A stretch of 64,000 bases of DNA from Branchiostoma floridae. Taxonomy: Eukaryota; Chordata; Leptocardii; Amphioxiformes; Branchiostomatidae. Below the pieces are notes generated by a model. The model was not told the origin of the DNA. It searched no databases and saw nothing but the letters and a program-made list of their open reading frames with translations. Numbering within the stretch: the first letter of the stretch is position 1; every line of letters starts with the position of its first letter. Position numbers and translations under genes: made by a program. This document shows positions 10,303 through 22,975 of this stretch, in pieces. The stretch covers positions 15,054,932 to 15,118,931 of the forward strand of contig NC_049980.1 of the NCBI RefSeq assembly GCF_000003815.2, read 5' to 3'.

Positions 10303-13300
10303 CTGTAGGGACGACACAGGAGAGAATTGGGTCGTTCTCCCCTCAACATCGATCAGGTATATATTTGTTTGAAGTGCACCATTTGACTTTTGTCAAGTTT
10401 CAATCAAAACAGTCTGGCCGGGCGCTCAGACAACTGTGGAGTTTTACCAGGCAGACGTCAATAATTGATAACATCGTTTCGTGTTGATATACCCCGCTGA
10501 AATCGCATGTAAATCATTGAGCTAGACGGTACTGTACCAGATATTAACTAGAACACCACTCTTCCATTTACTGCTGCTTTAATCAACACTTCGACTCAAT
10601 CAAAAACCCTCGCGTTTCATGGGCGATTGGAAGATCGGTGATTGTGGCGAGTAATTTCCCCAACTCAACCTTAATTAAATCACCATAAAGAACCCGTTGC
10701 CCTCTTAAGACAGTCGGGGGAAGAAATTACCGTATTGAGGTCGTGCAGTACTGCCGCGACACAAGAAGGCTTTTGTTTGCTGAAAATTGAATATGGATTG
10801 CTCGAGGTACCCAGTCGTAAGACACAAAGTGACTTTCTGTGTCGGAAATCCAACCAGCTTAGTCTTTCCATTAGCCATGAGAGTAGTCGGCCACAATCAA
10901 GTTTTCTTTAAAAGAATCTTGTCTCCCGACACAGGAGATGTGGCGGGCACTTAATTAAGTAAGGTTGCACAGTACGGGGTCATTCATTAGTTCTGTCACA
11001 TGCCAACTGCATCACTCCTGCACGCCATTCATTCCATGGTGTACCCACCTTTATAGTGTAACCAGAAGCCACGCTGTCTCCACTGTCCCGTCTTGAAGAA
11101 TACCCAGGCGACGTTGCTCCTGCTCTTGAAGGGTGCGGGGTACTTCTGATCGCAGTACGTGAAGTCGTAGGACGTGTTAGAGTTCCCGATGCGTAAGTAG
11201 TCCGTGGCGAAGTCACAGCCGTAGGAGTAGCTGAGCTGGAAGTCCAGAAAGTTTACCTGTATGGCCTGTCCTGGCTTGGCGTGGATGACCCAGGTGCAGT
11301 TGATGTAGGGGGGGTAGTTGGTGCCGAAGGGATAGCCGGGGCTGTAGATGTAACCCTCCTGAGACACAACCTTCACCGCCTTGCTGCCGCCACACTCACT
11401 GTAAGCGTCCACCACTTCAGGGGAAATGGACCGTGCAGATGGAGTTAGTCAAAGACTGAACAGAAGTCTTTTAACCATGCGATGAATCACAGACGCATAC
11501 ACATGCCCTCAGAACACCCGATATAGATACAAGACTACACAATCATTCTCCACATGTTTATAAATGTGACGCTTGATACAGTATTTCATGCCATTTCCAC
11601 TAGAAGCTGCAACTCCTGATCAGTCTAATGTTTCAAAAATAGCTCAACGAATTTTATGGATAAAAACTATTACAAACATTATTTGTGTGTTAACGTATGC
11701 TATCTTTCAAATCATACTTCCTACGTCATACTCCAATTATGAAATCAATGATTACAAAAATCCAGTTTTTGACGCTGCACGGTTGCCCAGCGATCGTCAT
11801 CTGGTGGACACATTTTACCCGTCAGTCACATTAGATGTTATAACTTATAAGAATGCATAAGATAATTGGTCGTCATGACGTCTGGCCTTGAGCCATTACC
11901 TTTTCCAGGAAATACCTTGCACTTGGCTATAACACCTTTTCACCCTCAACCCCAAAGTTTTTACAGCTTTATAAATTGGCTTACCCTGAGGTTAATGCAT
12001 TTGACCAAATATAGCAAAAGTGCTTATCGGCTTCCATTTGAGCCATATACACTTTTATAGGTAGAGTTAGATTTCATACTGAAACTGATGTGTCATGGTG
12101 CCTTGTGTGCTGGGAGATCATGTGGTAACAGTTCCGGGTGCTCAAGCTCATTCAGGCCATGGTTTGAGATAGACAGTTTCTCTAGATGATTCTGTGTCTA
12201 AGGTAATTTCTCCTAGCAAAGTAAATTGGTATATCTGCACTGCACCAAATTGCGAAATGGTGCCAATTTGCCGCCTAATTTGCAAGTTTTTTCAAAATTA
12301 AAAAAAGAAATGAAATTGGAAGTGTGTGCAAAATGGCACAAAACGACGAACATCACTCTATGGCTGCAAATCTCTTTTTGATGAACTTAATTCGCTTCTT
12401 GATGAAGTTAATTCAGTATGGCTATCTTGCATACTGAGGAGATGGTATTCCAGACGCGGACGTTTGGTTTGGTTCATCTGGACGTCATACGCAGTGCCTC
12501 GCGTTAGTGTAACCGCAAGGGATTTGGCACAGATTTGCAAAGTCGACGGCACAATTTCTCAGCGCTATTTGGCGCAGTCCACTGAGATATACTCTTGAGT
12601 GCAAAGGGGGAGGTTGGTGCCCACTGACCAGATATGAAACTACAACATAGATCTGATCTTCAGTGCTGGCAATAGAGCTCCATCAACACAATCATCAGAT
12701 ACATAGACACTCAAACTGAGACAAGTAACACGCTAAAATAAAGCGCAGAAAGGCATGATACATACTTAGACACAACAAAGGACTGAAAGAAAGAGAGTTT
12801 CGAAACAATTAGAGGGCAGGAGAAGGTAAAGACGATTATATGTGGAGAAATCATGAATAACAATTTGTGACACGTGTCAGATTGCTGTGATATTTTGCTT
12901 CCAAATCGCTGGCTATGTGCGGCAGGTTGTCTCGCGGGAATAAAATTATATTAATACAGGTCAGAGGTCGTACGTGCGCGCTGTTATGGTACGGTAGCCC
13001 CTTTCAACCGTGCGAAATGGGCTGGATAGGTGACCTTGCAGCACAGGTAACATATCACAATATCATGCCATTAGTGCGCCGGCACGCACGCTCCAACCCG
13101 CAGCCACGGGTACCATTCTATGAAATAGGTCATCCGTACAAAATAGATAAATACTTACACACATCATAACAGTTTCTAACATACAGGTGGCAACGTTTGC
13201 AACTGTAGATTGTGCAATTCACTTGGAAAGAAATTGATAAAACAGACGTCAGCATTGACAATGAATGTTGCTTCTTTCCATGGAAATCAATAGATGGATT

Positions 13301-16300
13301 TTTCATGCAGAGGATTTACCAAGAAAGTCTGGGGCTAAGGAGACTGACTATTGAATATCCATTCAGCTGAAATACTAACCTACACCAACCAGACATATCA
13401 ATGTGCAACTTAGTACCCTCATATCTGATCACTTAACAGGCAGCCTTTTACTGCAAAATCAATGGAAAAAATTGACTAAAAACTAATGAAAAAACAAATT
13501 GCAGTTAATATGGTCTTTAGTGGATCAGAATTATCTTTCATGTGTGTGCGAGAGAGAGAGGCCAGAGAGAGAACGAGAGAGAGAGAGAGCGAGAGAGAGA
13601 GAGAGAGAACGAGAGAATAGGTCATAGCAATGCGACCCATTCTGGACATGTTTTTTTATTATGCCCGTACCCTCATCCACGCATACATGTAGAATCTGAA
13701 AATGCAACATTTTATGGACATACCACTTGAGAAAAGTTGGCCCAGGAAAGACGTTATTACAAGTTGGTTTTCAACCCTGTCCATGCTGTTTATGGTCTCC
13801 TAGGGAGAAACCTTGCATGGTGTGAACAGAGTGGTGTATACACATGACCAAGTTATGTTCACACGTCAGGCACTTAACCTTACACTTGTGCACTTATTTC
13901 ACCTGACTAGTGGTCGTAAACATCTGTAACGTTTTGTCTACTAGTAGGAACATTTCTCTTCATGTTACATACATTGACTATGCCTCATCCAACCCAAAAT
14001 ATATCTATGGTTAACGTGTATAACGTGATATACGTGATTAGGATGGAAAGTTATCTCAAAGCGATTCATGGATTTAACTTTAAGATTCTATGCATACATA
14101 TGTAAATATCAGACGTATTGGATTACAACGTTTGACGTCCTTTCTTCCAGTTTTATGGTGGTTGTGTCTCAGCCAGTTGTACTTGAAGTACGATTCTAAT
14201 AATGTTCATCTTCCTCTACTTCACACTATTAAAAAATACATAATGACACAATCATGTTAGTCGATAATTGATTGGCATGATTAACATACTATTACTCCAG
14301 TTTTCATCAACGTTACCTACAGATCGAAAATGTTGAAAATTCATTTGTTCCTTCTTTACTTATCCTGATTCAAAGTTTTCAACTGAAACTTCCCTGCAGT
14401 TACAAAGTAAGCCGCTAGAGATCCTAAACGCATGTCCCTTCTTCCTAACCACAACAGCTATCCACCGAGAAAACTTCGTGACAATACATGTAGCTTGCTC
14501 AGAAGGTATTCAAACCGGCAGTTCCAAAGAAAGCAACAAGGGAATCTAAAATCTAATCAAGTTTTATGAAGAACTACTCACAGACCAAATGTTAAGACAA
14601 TTAATCCAGGCATTCTCGAGTTATTGTGGCTGATAGAGAGACACACGATAGAGACATGCGAACCCTGCCGAAAACATAAGCGAAAATGACACAGACTGAA
14701 TAAATGTATGGACTGAAGTAACAAGCAACTGATAACAAATTATCTGGTATGTTTTGATGGAGCGCCTGAAAGTTGTGACAGCTCCACTCACACAGTATCC
14801 GGGTTGCGTGCTGGGAGCGGACAGACGTCCGTGGTCGATACGACTGGACGGAGATTAATGGACTGTCTCCCTCTTTGATGAATAGAACGTCCCACATTAT
14901 CCATCTCCGCAACACTCAATTCATTACTGCAAACACCAGACCAAGCTTTTTAAGCGGTAAACACAGCTGATCCTGACTTAACATGCTCGGGAAGTGCATT
15001 ACCGATGGAGGGTTTAGAGTAGCACCACGCACGGCCATGATTGATCAGACGGGGCTTACTGTAGCCTACCCGGGAATGAACAGCAGCAACTACAATCTGC
15101 AGTAGTTATCCTCGCACAAATCAAATCAGAGCCTGTTTCTGATCTAAACACACTAACTCTCCCCCTTTTCTCTAAAAAATAGAATGCCCAAATTATTGTG
15201 TATACGTATGTTAACTGGCAAAATTTTGACAATCATAAATCTCTCGAAACAATAGATAGTCTTTTCCTAAGTTGACTACTTCTAGAAAGTGATACAGCAT
15301 CCAAAGACCATTAAAAGCAAGTTAGATCGCATACTGCCGACTTAAGAAGGCTCTGGTGGTTTCAGCCATGCAATAAGTTACGGATTGATCGTCCAGGCTC
15401 TGCGCCATTAAGTGTTCCTGTTCTAGTCGGAACGCATCTGCCTGCTGGATGAAGTTGACTTAACGTGAAAGGCGTATGCAGGCAGCGTAGTGTGGAGAAT
15501 GGAGGTCAATTCGGCGGGACGGTACAGAGTATGCACGCTGGTGTTAGATAGAGCTACAGCAGTTTTAACATAGCTGAAGACATCATTGACGGTATCAATA
15601 CTTGATTCGTTATAAAAGTCTTGTTTTTGGTACATTGTGTCACAGTTTACTACTTAATATTTTGGACTGGTAGCAACTGTTTGAAAGAAGTTCGAGGAAA
15701 GATCTAGAGAATGATTTTATCACTATCTCTAGTTCTGACCTAGCCATTGACACCCCCAAAAAAGCTTTAAAAAGTTGTCACAGTTATACATTCATACAGG
15801 TGGTTGTTAGAAAATGAGATGCACTGAACGCAAAGTATTCTATAAGAATTTTGAAATAAGAAATGTACCGAGCTGCTGACCGAAAAGACTCGTAAAACCT
15901 TCCTGAGAAGCACTCGCGTGCAACTAGAAGGAAATTAATTAAAGGCATTTCATGGGAAAAGGCAAGTTTGGACACGCGCGAAAAGACGAATCTATCAGTT
16001 TGCGGTGACCTTCGACATTCCATGTCTGCTTTTTGTGACATGGGTGCCTACCTTCGGAAAATAGATGATGTGTATGGCTCCAATAGGGGACAGAGCTACG
16101 ATTCTTAACTAAAACGTTTTCACATGCAGTCATCGATTCATTGGTCAAAAACTTCTAGGTTGAATCTAATCTAATATCGTTTCTTAAGCTGTCAAATATA
16201 TTCACCTGAGTGAAAACGTAAAGCGGGTGATGCAGAGCATCGCCACAAAATCCTCCCTCGTTATCCAAGTTCTCAGAGATTTATAAATCATCCAATAGGT

Positions 16301-19300
16301 CAACGTCTTATCCTGATTATTACCTTATCTATGGCTATCTAAAACGTTTCTCCGCTCGGACGGCCGAGCCTGACAGCCTTTTGACCAGGTGCCAATATGA
16401 TTGATTCGAAGCCATCAATTCTTGCCCGAGTCAATAAGCTGCTACAAGTCCGGCTTATCCGAATGCCCGCTGCGTCCATTCCTGAGTTTAATGTTTCCGA
16501 TAATACGCTATGAGGTCGAGTGCCTTAGAGAAGGCAGCTGTGCGGTGTGCAATGTGTCCCTTCTGTACACCAGACAGACCCCACTTGTACCATCAGAGAT
16601 CCAGCTGTTACCCACAATAACGTCTGACGAGGGGGATGCTGATCTACATCATTGCCTTTCCATATATGATAATCCTACTGAGTCTTATAAGCTACTAATA
16701 GCAGTACAACGTTATAGGTTTTAAAACTTAACGTTATACAGAGATGAACATTTTCAGTTAAAGCTTTATTTGCAAACTCCTGCCACAGGCAAGGGAACAA
16801 ACCAAGGGAAATATCTAGTCTATAGATCTCTTCGATGTTTCTGCATATATTACTAGGGCTTGACCCCTTCCTTTGGGGTACATGCGTGGCCAATGTACAG
16901 TCCCACGTTTTTAATGATAAGGGGGTTTGATAAAATTGTACTTTTTTCAAGTTTTCCATGTTAATGAATTCAAAGCATGTCGACTCTCTACGACATATCA
17001 ACAGCTGAACGGTTTTGCAATTTTGGACGAAACACATACACATCTAATATCAGACAAACAAATTACCTGTATTACTGTAGGAAGAATAACCCAACTTATG
17101 ATGTATGTACAAAACTCAGATTTTTGGCTACCTATTTGGCTACGGCTTGCCGAAAAGTAGTCCTGATATCTGTCAAGATTTACCAGAATACTCTATCCTC
17201 AGGCAAAAATACTATTTCGATTCGTAAAATGCCAGGTTAACGAATGTTGAGCTTATTTTCTCGCCCGAAGGCTTTAGCTTCTGTGAAGCTGGCATTCGAT
17301 TGAATTCCGTAGTATTTATCCATACGATACTCCGCTGAAACCGTCCGTTCTGCTCCAATCACAGCGAACATTAGTTTGAGAGCTTCGGAAGCTGTCGGAG
17401 GTCAGCAAAAGTCAAGCTGATGACCTTTGCGCGGGGAATTGTTATTCCCGCCAGTTTTACAATCCTCAGTCCAATACTTCTAAAGCTGCGAGCAAGTGAA
17501 GAAGGCCTATCATGGATATCAACTGCACGGAGTAGACTTAGGGCCGGAATCTAAATTGATGTGAGAAGTGCTGCTTCTGTCTTTCCGAGCTTTCCCCTGC
17601 ATGTTCCGCCGTACCCAGCTGGGCTGACAGAGTGGATATTCTCGCTCCAGGGAGCTTCGTGGGCAATTTCATATATATTTCAGGAATTATCTAGCTGCGT
17701 GCACTTAGACACAGCCATGTGTACAATTGGTTGGTTTTGAACTCTCAGTGTGGATATCTCGTAAGCTGCCTGTAGCACTAAAGTCTGTATGGATGGAACA
17801 GCTCCCTTTCCGAGCATATCAGTCCGACACATGCCGAGGGGAACACTTTTTGCAAATGGGTCTTAGAGATAAAATGATTCTCTAGATTTTTCCTCGACCT
17901 TCTTTCGAACAGTTGCTACCAGTGGATCAGTCCAAAATATTTAGTAGCGGGGTTTTCTAATGAAAGGGGTAGTTCTGGAATATACTATTCCTACTATCAA
18001 CAGTGACCACACAATCTACGTATAACACATTTCATATACTCATTTCTTGCTTGTCTGTCACCGATTTGCTATATGAAATGACATGATATCTAAAATATAA
18101 GATGTCTGCCCCCTCTCCACCAGAGGCTACCACACCGCTGGCCAACCATAAATCTGATAGACCGCTCAATAAAGCCCATAGAAAAAAGTTTGTGTGGCGT
18201 TTTCTATGTTTTGTCATGGTGTTTGTTGTTCTTTGAATGTCTTTCAAATCATTCTGCACGTATAAATCCAGTTTATGGTCACTTATGTGAGAAAGGTGCG
18301 AACACGTGAAAACAAATAAGAACATTAGGAAACATTTGGAGAAACAAACCTTCATATTCGATGGTGAAGCCCGAGTGGAAATCATTTCCAGTCGTCCGCC
18401 GGTAAAACTTGAGACAGGCCAGGTGGTTCGGTACGTACACCACGTCTGTCGGCTCGGACGTCCCTGTGTAAGTTCTTAACCTCCTCGAGTCGCTGCAGGA
18501 CCCGTCTCCAAAGATCTGTACTTCATCCTTGACGGTGGAATTCCTGGTAACTTCCGAGTTCAGGTCGTAGCCGTAGACTATGATTTTGATGCCGTGTCCT
18601 TGCTGCAGGCTGATGACCCATGTGCAGACCCTGTCGTCAGCAGACATGGGGGTGGGGTAAGGTCTGGGGTAGGCTGGGGACCGGACCCACCCACGGTACG
18701 CTGTCAGGGTTCTACCGCACGCTGAAAACAATTGTAACAATCATTTCATCAGGTTTACCAGAACCTAAGTTATGTAATCTGTTTGTTACATCTTTACACT
18801 TACCTCAGTCCTCGTGACATTTATAAAGACAAACGAACATACATACAAACATTCAGCTCCGATGCAGGTCTACGTACCGACATATTATATTCTTTGGTTA
18901 TGGCTGACGGAATTTTAGAGATCAGTGGTAAACTCGTCATTAAGTTTGTAAGTAACATGAAATAACTTATATAGTTGCACCTTGCTTTTGATTAAGTTAT
19001 GATGTGCTTAATTGTCCATGTCCGTCAGTCGACATGTTTGGCACTAAGGACTGACAAGTAAATCAGGTCAGGTAAATCAGTGTGAAAGATCCATAGAAAA
19101 GAGCAACTTTTGTACATAAGAACGTCAATTAAGATAATCTAAACGGGATTCGTCCTTGAGGCACGACGCAATTAAGACATCCCTGATGACCTGATAATGA
19201 CCATCATCATGAATTAAACTGCGGCCTTTAGAATATTTCTTCAAGTCCTATGGAGGCAAGTGAGCTAATGAGGACATATTTTAGACGACCTTGCAATTGA

Positions 19301-21034
19301 ATTTTCTCGTTTCCATGGCAATCGTCACGGCGAACGAACAAATCTTACTCACATTTGCTCGGTTCCGATCTTGTACACCGGGCCACACTGTCAGCTGGGG
19401 TAGAGAAAACAGGCTTTTGTTAGTTTGACGAGAACTAGCACTGGGAATGTGTGTGTATCTATGTATGTGTGTATGTATGTGTGTGTGTGTGGGGGGGGGG
19501 TGTCTTCATGCGTGTGGAGTATGATGTGAATTGAAATGTCTTTCCAACCTTTCAAAGTCTTTGTGCAACTTCGACACATTGTGTGTGTCAAACCCGTCGA
19601 CACAAACTTAAGAAAACAAAGACAAGACAGAAAAGTCACATTGTTCAAACATTGCGCCCAAACTATGAATTGTCAGCAATAGGACGATACAAAAGAGAGA
19701 GGAGAACTATGCCCTGTGATGATATTCAGTAGGCCATAGAACAGAGATGCACCACCAAATCCTGCTGATGAGACTACAGATAGTTACGTCATGTGTCAAT
19801 TCTGGCCGGAGTCCAGGATGTACCAGTCAAAGGGATTATCGGATATCATTGGATAAATGGGCACGGGGGCAAAGTTCGTTACTACATGAGTGAGAATGTT
19901 AAGATTCTATTTTCCGCTTCAAACGCCACGTAATCACAGCTGAGCAGCGCGTATGGCGGGACAATTCTGTTTGTCTGGATATTTCTGCAATCTGATCCAT
20001 AGGACGCTATTTTCCTTTTGGATGGTACATATTGTCATCTAATTTTGTAAAGAACTGCGGATTTTGGTTCCTCCGTCATTACAAAATGTTTTTGAAAGCT
20101 GTATGCAAATGACGACTACATTTACATGATGTATGCAAGGTAAGGTAAAATTCAACTGTAACTTACTTAAACATGTCACAAGTAAGAAATCCATACCATT
20201 CACCTCTAAGGCATTTTCGTATTGAACGTACAAATCCGGTCCTTATTTGTATGTTTGCATTGTGTTACATTTATTGAAGTCCTATTGTGGAGAACACTGG
20301 AATAACAAAGTTTCCGCATTAGTTATGGAAAGAAGCTCCTCATTTTGGATAACTCAATTGTGTCTCTTTTTGTCTATGCTACCTGATTGCCATAATGGGG
20401 AACATCCCTCATTCCGCTCTTCAGTTATCCGCCTTGGAATATTTTCAAAAAGGCCCCTGCAATTCCAAATTAAACTGCTAGGATGAACAAGCCTATGCAA
20501 CTTTATCCTGACGTCAAAGGCTATCTGCCAATCATACACTAGACCCTGCAGTTAGAGAACAAGTAGCTGGGGGGCCAAACCTGCACTTCTTACTGAGCAC
20601 AACACCCCAATTTGGTTCCCGTAACATCTTAGTTCAAAACTGATACAAAAGCCGCCCGTTCCGCTGCAGCACTAGTAAGCCGCTAGCGGGCCCAAAATCT
20701 AATCATTCTGGGGTCTCGTCGAGACCTACCCACAGACCAAATATGAAATCCAATCCACTTTCTTGAGTTACCGGCTCCACAGACAAACACACATAAACGC
20801 ACAAAAACCCTCATGCTAAATTCTCAATGTTTCATGGAGATGATAGATGCATTAATGTAACTGTAGATGATGGATCCATGGAAAACAAGGGTCTGTAATA
20901 ATGTATGTACGTCATACTCTGTATGCTTTAATTACGCTCGGCATGATCCCGTAATGGATAGCAGTAGTGTACAGTGTACATTTACCCAGAGTTGAACTCA
21001 GCAGCAGATAACTGATGAGAAGTTTGGCAGCCAT
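10127..21034 (-). CDS. Predicted secreted two-CUB-domain protein (five-exon model)
   Basis: Coding exons, in transcript order: 21034-20986 (signal peptide), 19394-19353 (linker), 18721-18350 (CUB 1), 11414-11049 (CUB 2) and 10302-10127 (tail and stop). Each internal junction is phase 1 and the sum is 1005 bases, giving 334 residues. The start MAAKLLISYLLLSSTL is a typical signal peptide and the new joint creates Ala after it. CUB 1 runs from CGRTLT to FTIEYE, CUB 2 from ECGG to FWLHYK; each has two pairs of cysteines. CUB modules bind proteins or glycans outside cells, so an extracellular binding role is likely, but the partner is unknown. The two CUB exons are firm; the signal and linker exons fit well. 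The last exon is the weakest part, and further exons may lie in the 7-kb intron. Confidence 0.6.
11049..11414 (-). CDS. CUB domain exon 2
   Basis: It encodes ECGGSKAVKVVSQEG, YIYSPGYPFGTNYPP, INCTWVIHAKPGQ, a second cysteine pair (GCDFATDYLRI and TYCDQKYP) and ends GFWLHYK. Chosen acceptor is CCCCTGAAG|TG, which gives phase 1 at both ends (366 bases) and matches exon 1; TTACAG|TG twenty bases further in is an alternative. Donor is AAAG|GTGGGT. The exon is much more GC-rich than its flanks. Confidence 0.85.
13541..13619. repeat. (GA)n microsatellite
   Basis: GT/GC-headed run of GAGAGA broken by AAC, GCC and AGC interruptions. The reading frame through it is only low-complexity Arg-Glu repeat. 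Confidence 0.9.
14395..14660. repeat. Dispersed repeat, copy 1
   Basis: It shares with 20625-20800 an ordered set of words: AGTAAGCCGCTAG, AAATCTAATCA, ACTCACAGACCAAAT (CCCACAGACCAAAT in the other copy) and a T(C/T)TCGAGTTA-like tract. The two lie in the same orientation. Class unknown. Confidence 0.45.
18350..18721 (-). CDS. CUB domain exon 1
   Basis: The exon starts at TTGTTTTCAG|CG and ends at GAAG|GTTTGT, phase 1 both ends, 372 bases. It begins CGRTLTAYRGWVRSPAYPRP, then VCTWVISLQQG, DEVQIFGDG, a second cysteine pair (CSDS and LACLKF) and ends GFTIEYE. The G-x-x-x-S-P-x-Y-P start, the C-x-W strand and the closing F-x-I-x-Y strand are the CUB signature. Confidence 0.85.
19353..19394 (-). 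CDS. Short linker exon of the CUB gene
   Basis: This 42-base exon lies between a good acceptor (TTTTCTCTACCCCAG) and a good donor (T|GTGAGT), phase 1 on both sides. It encodes ADSVARCTRSEPSK once joined to the signal exon. The fit of splice sites and frame is the only support. Confidence 0.45.
19440..19502. repeat. (GT)n microsatellite with G-tract
   Basis: GTGTGTATCTATGTATGTGTG words running into (GT)n and then ten G residues, in the presumed CUB-gene intron just upstream of the linker exon. Confidence 0.85.
20625..20800. repeat. Dispersed repeat, copy 2
   Basis: Diverged second copy of the repeat at 14395-14660, better preserved around TCTCGTCGAGACCTACCCA, which is itself a short palindrome (GTCTCGTCGAGAC). 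Confidence 0.45.
20986..21034 (-). CDS. Signal-peptide exon of the CUB gene
   Basis: ATG is followed by 16 codons with a hydrophobic core (LLISYLLLSSTL) and then a G|GTAAAT donor in phase 1. Upstream, TTTTTTGCAG ends at 21060 and could be the acceptor of a 5'-UTR intron. A phase-1 intron straight after the signal peptide is the usual layout for secreted modular proteins. Confidence 0.6.
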
Positions 21035-22854
21035 CGCAACTGTAAGCTTGTCCCAGGGATCTGCAAAAAAGGATGAATTAATCTCATGAGGTCGAACATT
21101 TTCTGAAAAAAAGATGATTTGAATCTTCAATATTAGTCAAATTAGTTATCTGTTCCAATTATCTTCCATCTTCCTGTGCTTATATGGAATGTACTGTGCC
21201 CTTAAATTTATCATTGACACGTAGGGGATGAGTGGCTTTTATTTTTCATGAGAACGCTGCATCTACTCTATGGTCTTGTTCAATGAATGAAAGACCTTTA
21301 CTGCACGTTTATACCGTTGCAGGCTAAGTACAGGTCACAGTGATAAAGAAGAAGCACAATGACAGTAGAATGTCGTATCTTTCAGTTCAGTTCAGTATCT
21401 AACTACATCTATCGAAATGACTTCATTAGCAAAGAAAAGTAACTCTATCACCATTATGTCATTCCTAAAGCCATGCTACGCCCCATGTACACGCCCAACT
21501 AAACATCTCTACATCTTATTGACAGCAATTTGCAGCAGTACGCACGGAAGTCAATTTTCAGTATCATCACTGACTACATGAGTAACGTTTCTCACAGGTC
21601 ATGATAAGAGCGCATATTGTACCCCCGGGTAAGGACAACACCATTAATGGCCAAGTAACGGCAAGATATATGTACACGCCTGGCAGTGAAACTAATCAAC
21701 ACTACATTTGGAACTCATTATATCATAGGACCTAGGCGTCATCACTTAATCTTGTTGCCTCAACTCCCCGCATTCTGCACGCTCTCTACAAACTTGCATT
21801 CCCGACGGAGTACACAGCAATGAACTCTAAATCGAATCAATCTCTATGAAAAAGCGCTTTGCTGTGACAGATTCATCCTTAGCATTCTCGATGACATTTA
21901 ATTTACTTTGGTTCCCTCAAGTTTGCGTGAACTCTTTACGAATCAGCGCCGAAAGTTCACGACGATCTCGCGAGGAACTCCGTAAGTAATCAAAGCACAA
22001 ATTAGCAAAGAAAACAAGATAGATAGCTCATGGACCTGTGCCGGATGAAATGTCTTTCTTTAGAATTAATCAAACGCCTTGTAACTCCTTGATTTATCTC
22101 TTGTCCGTTCTTGCTACATCCCTGCCTGTGTCTTGGCGACAGATTGTCGTACCCAGTGCCGGGATTGACTGGCTAAAACTCTCCACATGACAGGTTCGCC
22201 TGAAGCCTTTTCCTCCGGCCTTCCGGCAGAGACATAGACGTGATGATGAATAGAGTGATGTGATAATACTCGTAAACCTGCAATAACATTGCTGCATGTT
22301 CAAACGGCGCTCGTGATACATCTGGTAATTTGACATATTTGTGTACTGTAGCAGCTCCATTGCTGTAAGACGAGACTGCGAAAATTGATTAGATAGTAAA
22401 CTGTCAACAGATAGCTTGAGGAGACAGGAGTGCTAGACAGACAGACACGAGTGCAGTGTACTGAGGTTGCTTCAAAGACATGGTATCATATCACTTCAAA
22501 CCGATTATGAAGATGGGAAAAGCTAGAACAATGGCCCAAGAGATTTTCGGGAGAAATGAGATAATGTCCATTAATCTCGCAGAAAGTAGGCGAGAAAACG
22601 AATTATTGATTTTTCCTGTCCATCCAATGTTTCAAGATGGGAACCAATAAGTACGTACACATGAGACATCCTGTCCGCGCACGGGGACCCTGCAACACAC
22701 CGCCCTCATCGGGATAATATCTGCCTCTTTCCCCAGAGTCACATATCTTTCGTTCGACCTACTTTATGAGATTTTTAGCACGATATGGCATGCAACTCTA
22801 CACGCCATATTGAGTTGCTGTTCCCATGTATGACAGCTTTTTTTTTACATTGGG

Positions 22855-22975
22855 CCACACTGATTTCATAATATGGATGGCATCCTCTGGGTATCCCAAA
22901 ACTGATATAAGCGTGTGAAAAACAAGCTGGGAACAAAGTTACCTCTAAGATGAAATCTAAATGGCGGGAACTAAA
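22855..22975 (-). repeat. Unclassified dispersed repeat, copy 1
   Basis: Read on the minus strand it matches 47395-47510 on the plus strand: CATTT-GATTTCAT, GGAGGCAACTTTTGTT-like and ATCAGTTTTGG-GT-CCCAGAGGATG-CATC. The two copies even show the same spurious peptide ISFG(I/V)PRGCH. Neither end could be fixed. Confidence 0.45.

Larger units (their letters stand above)
11415..18349. other. Presumed CUB-gene intron
   Basis: No further CUB-like or cysteine-rich exon was recognised on the minus strand. The stretch holds a (GA)n microsatellite and one copy of a dispersed repeat. The small reading frames here look random. Confidence 0.4.
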
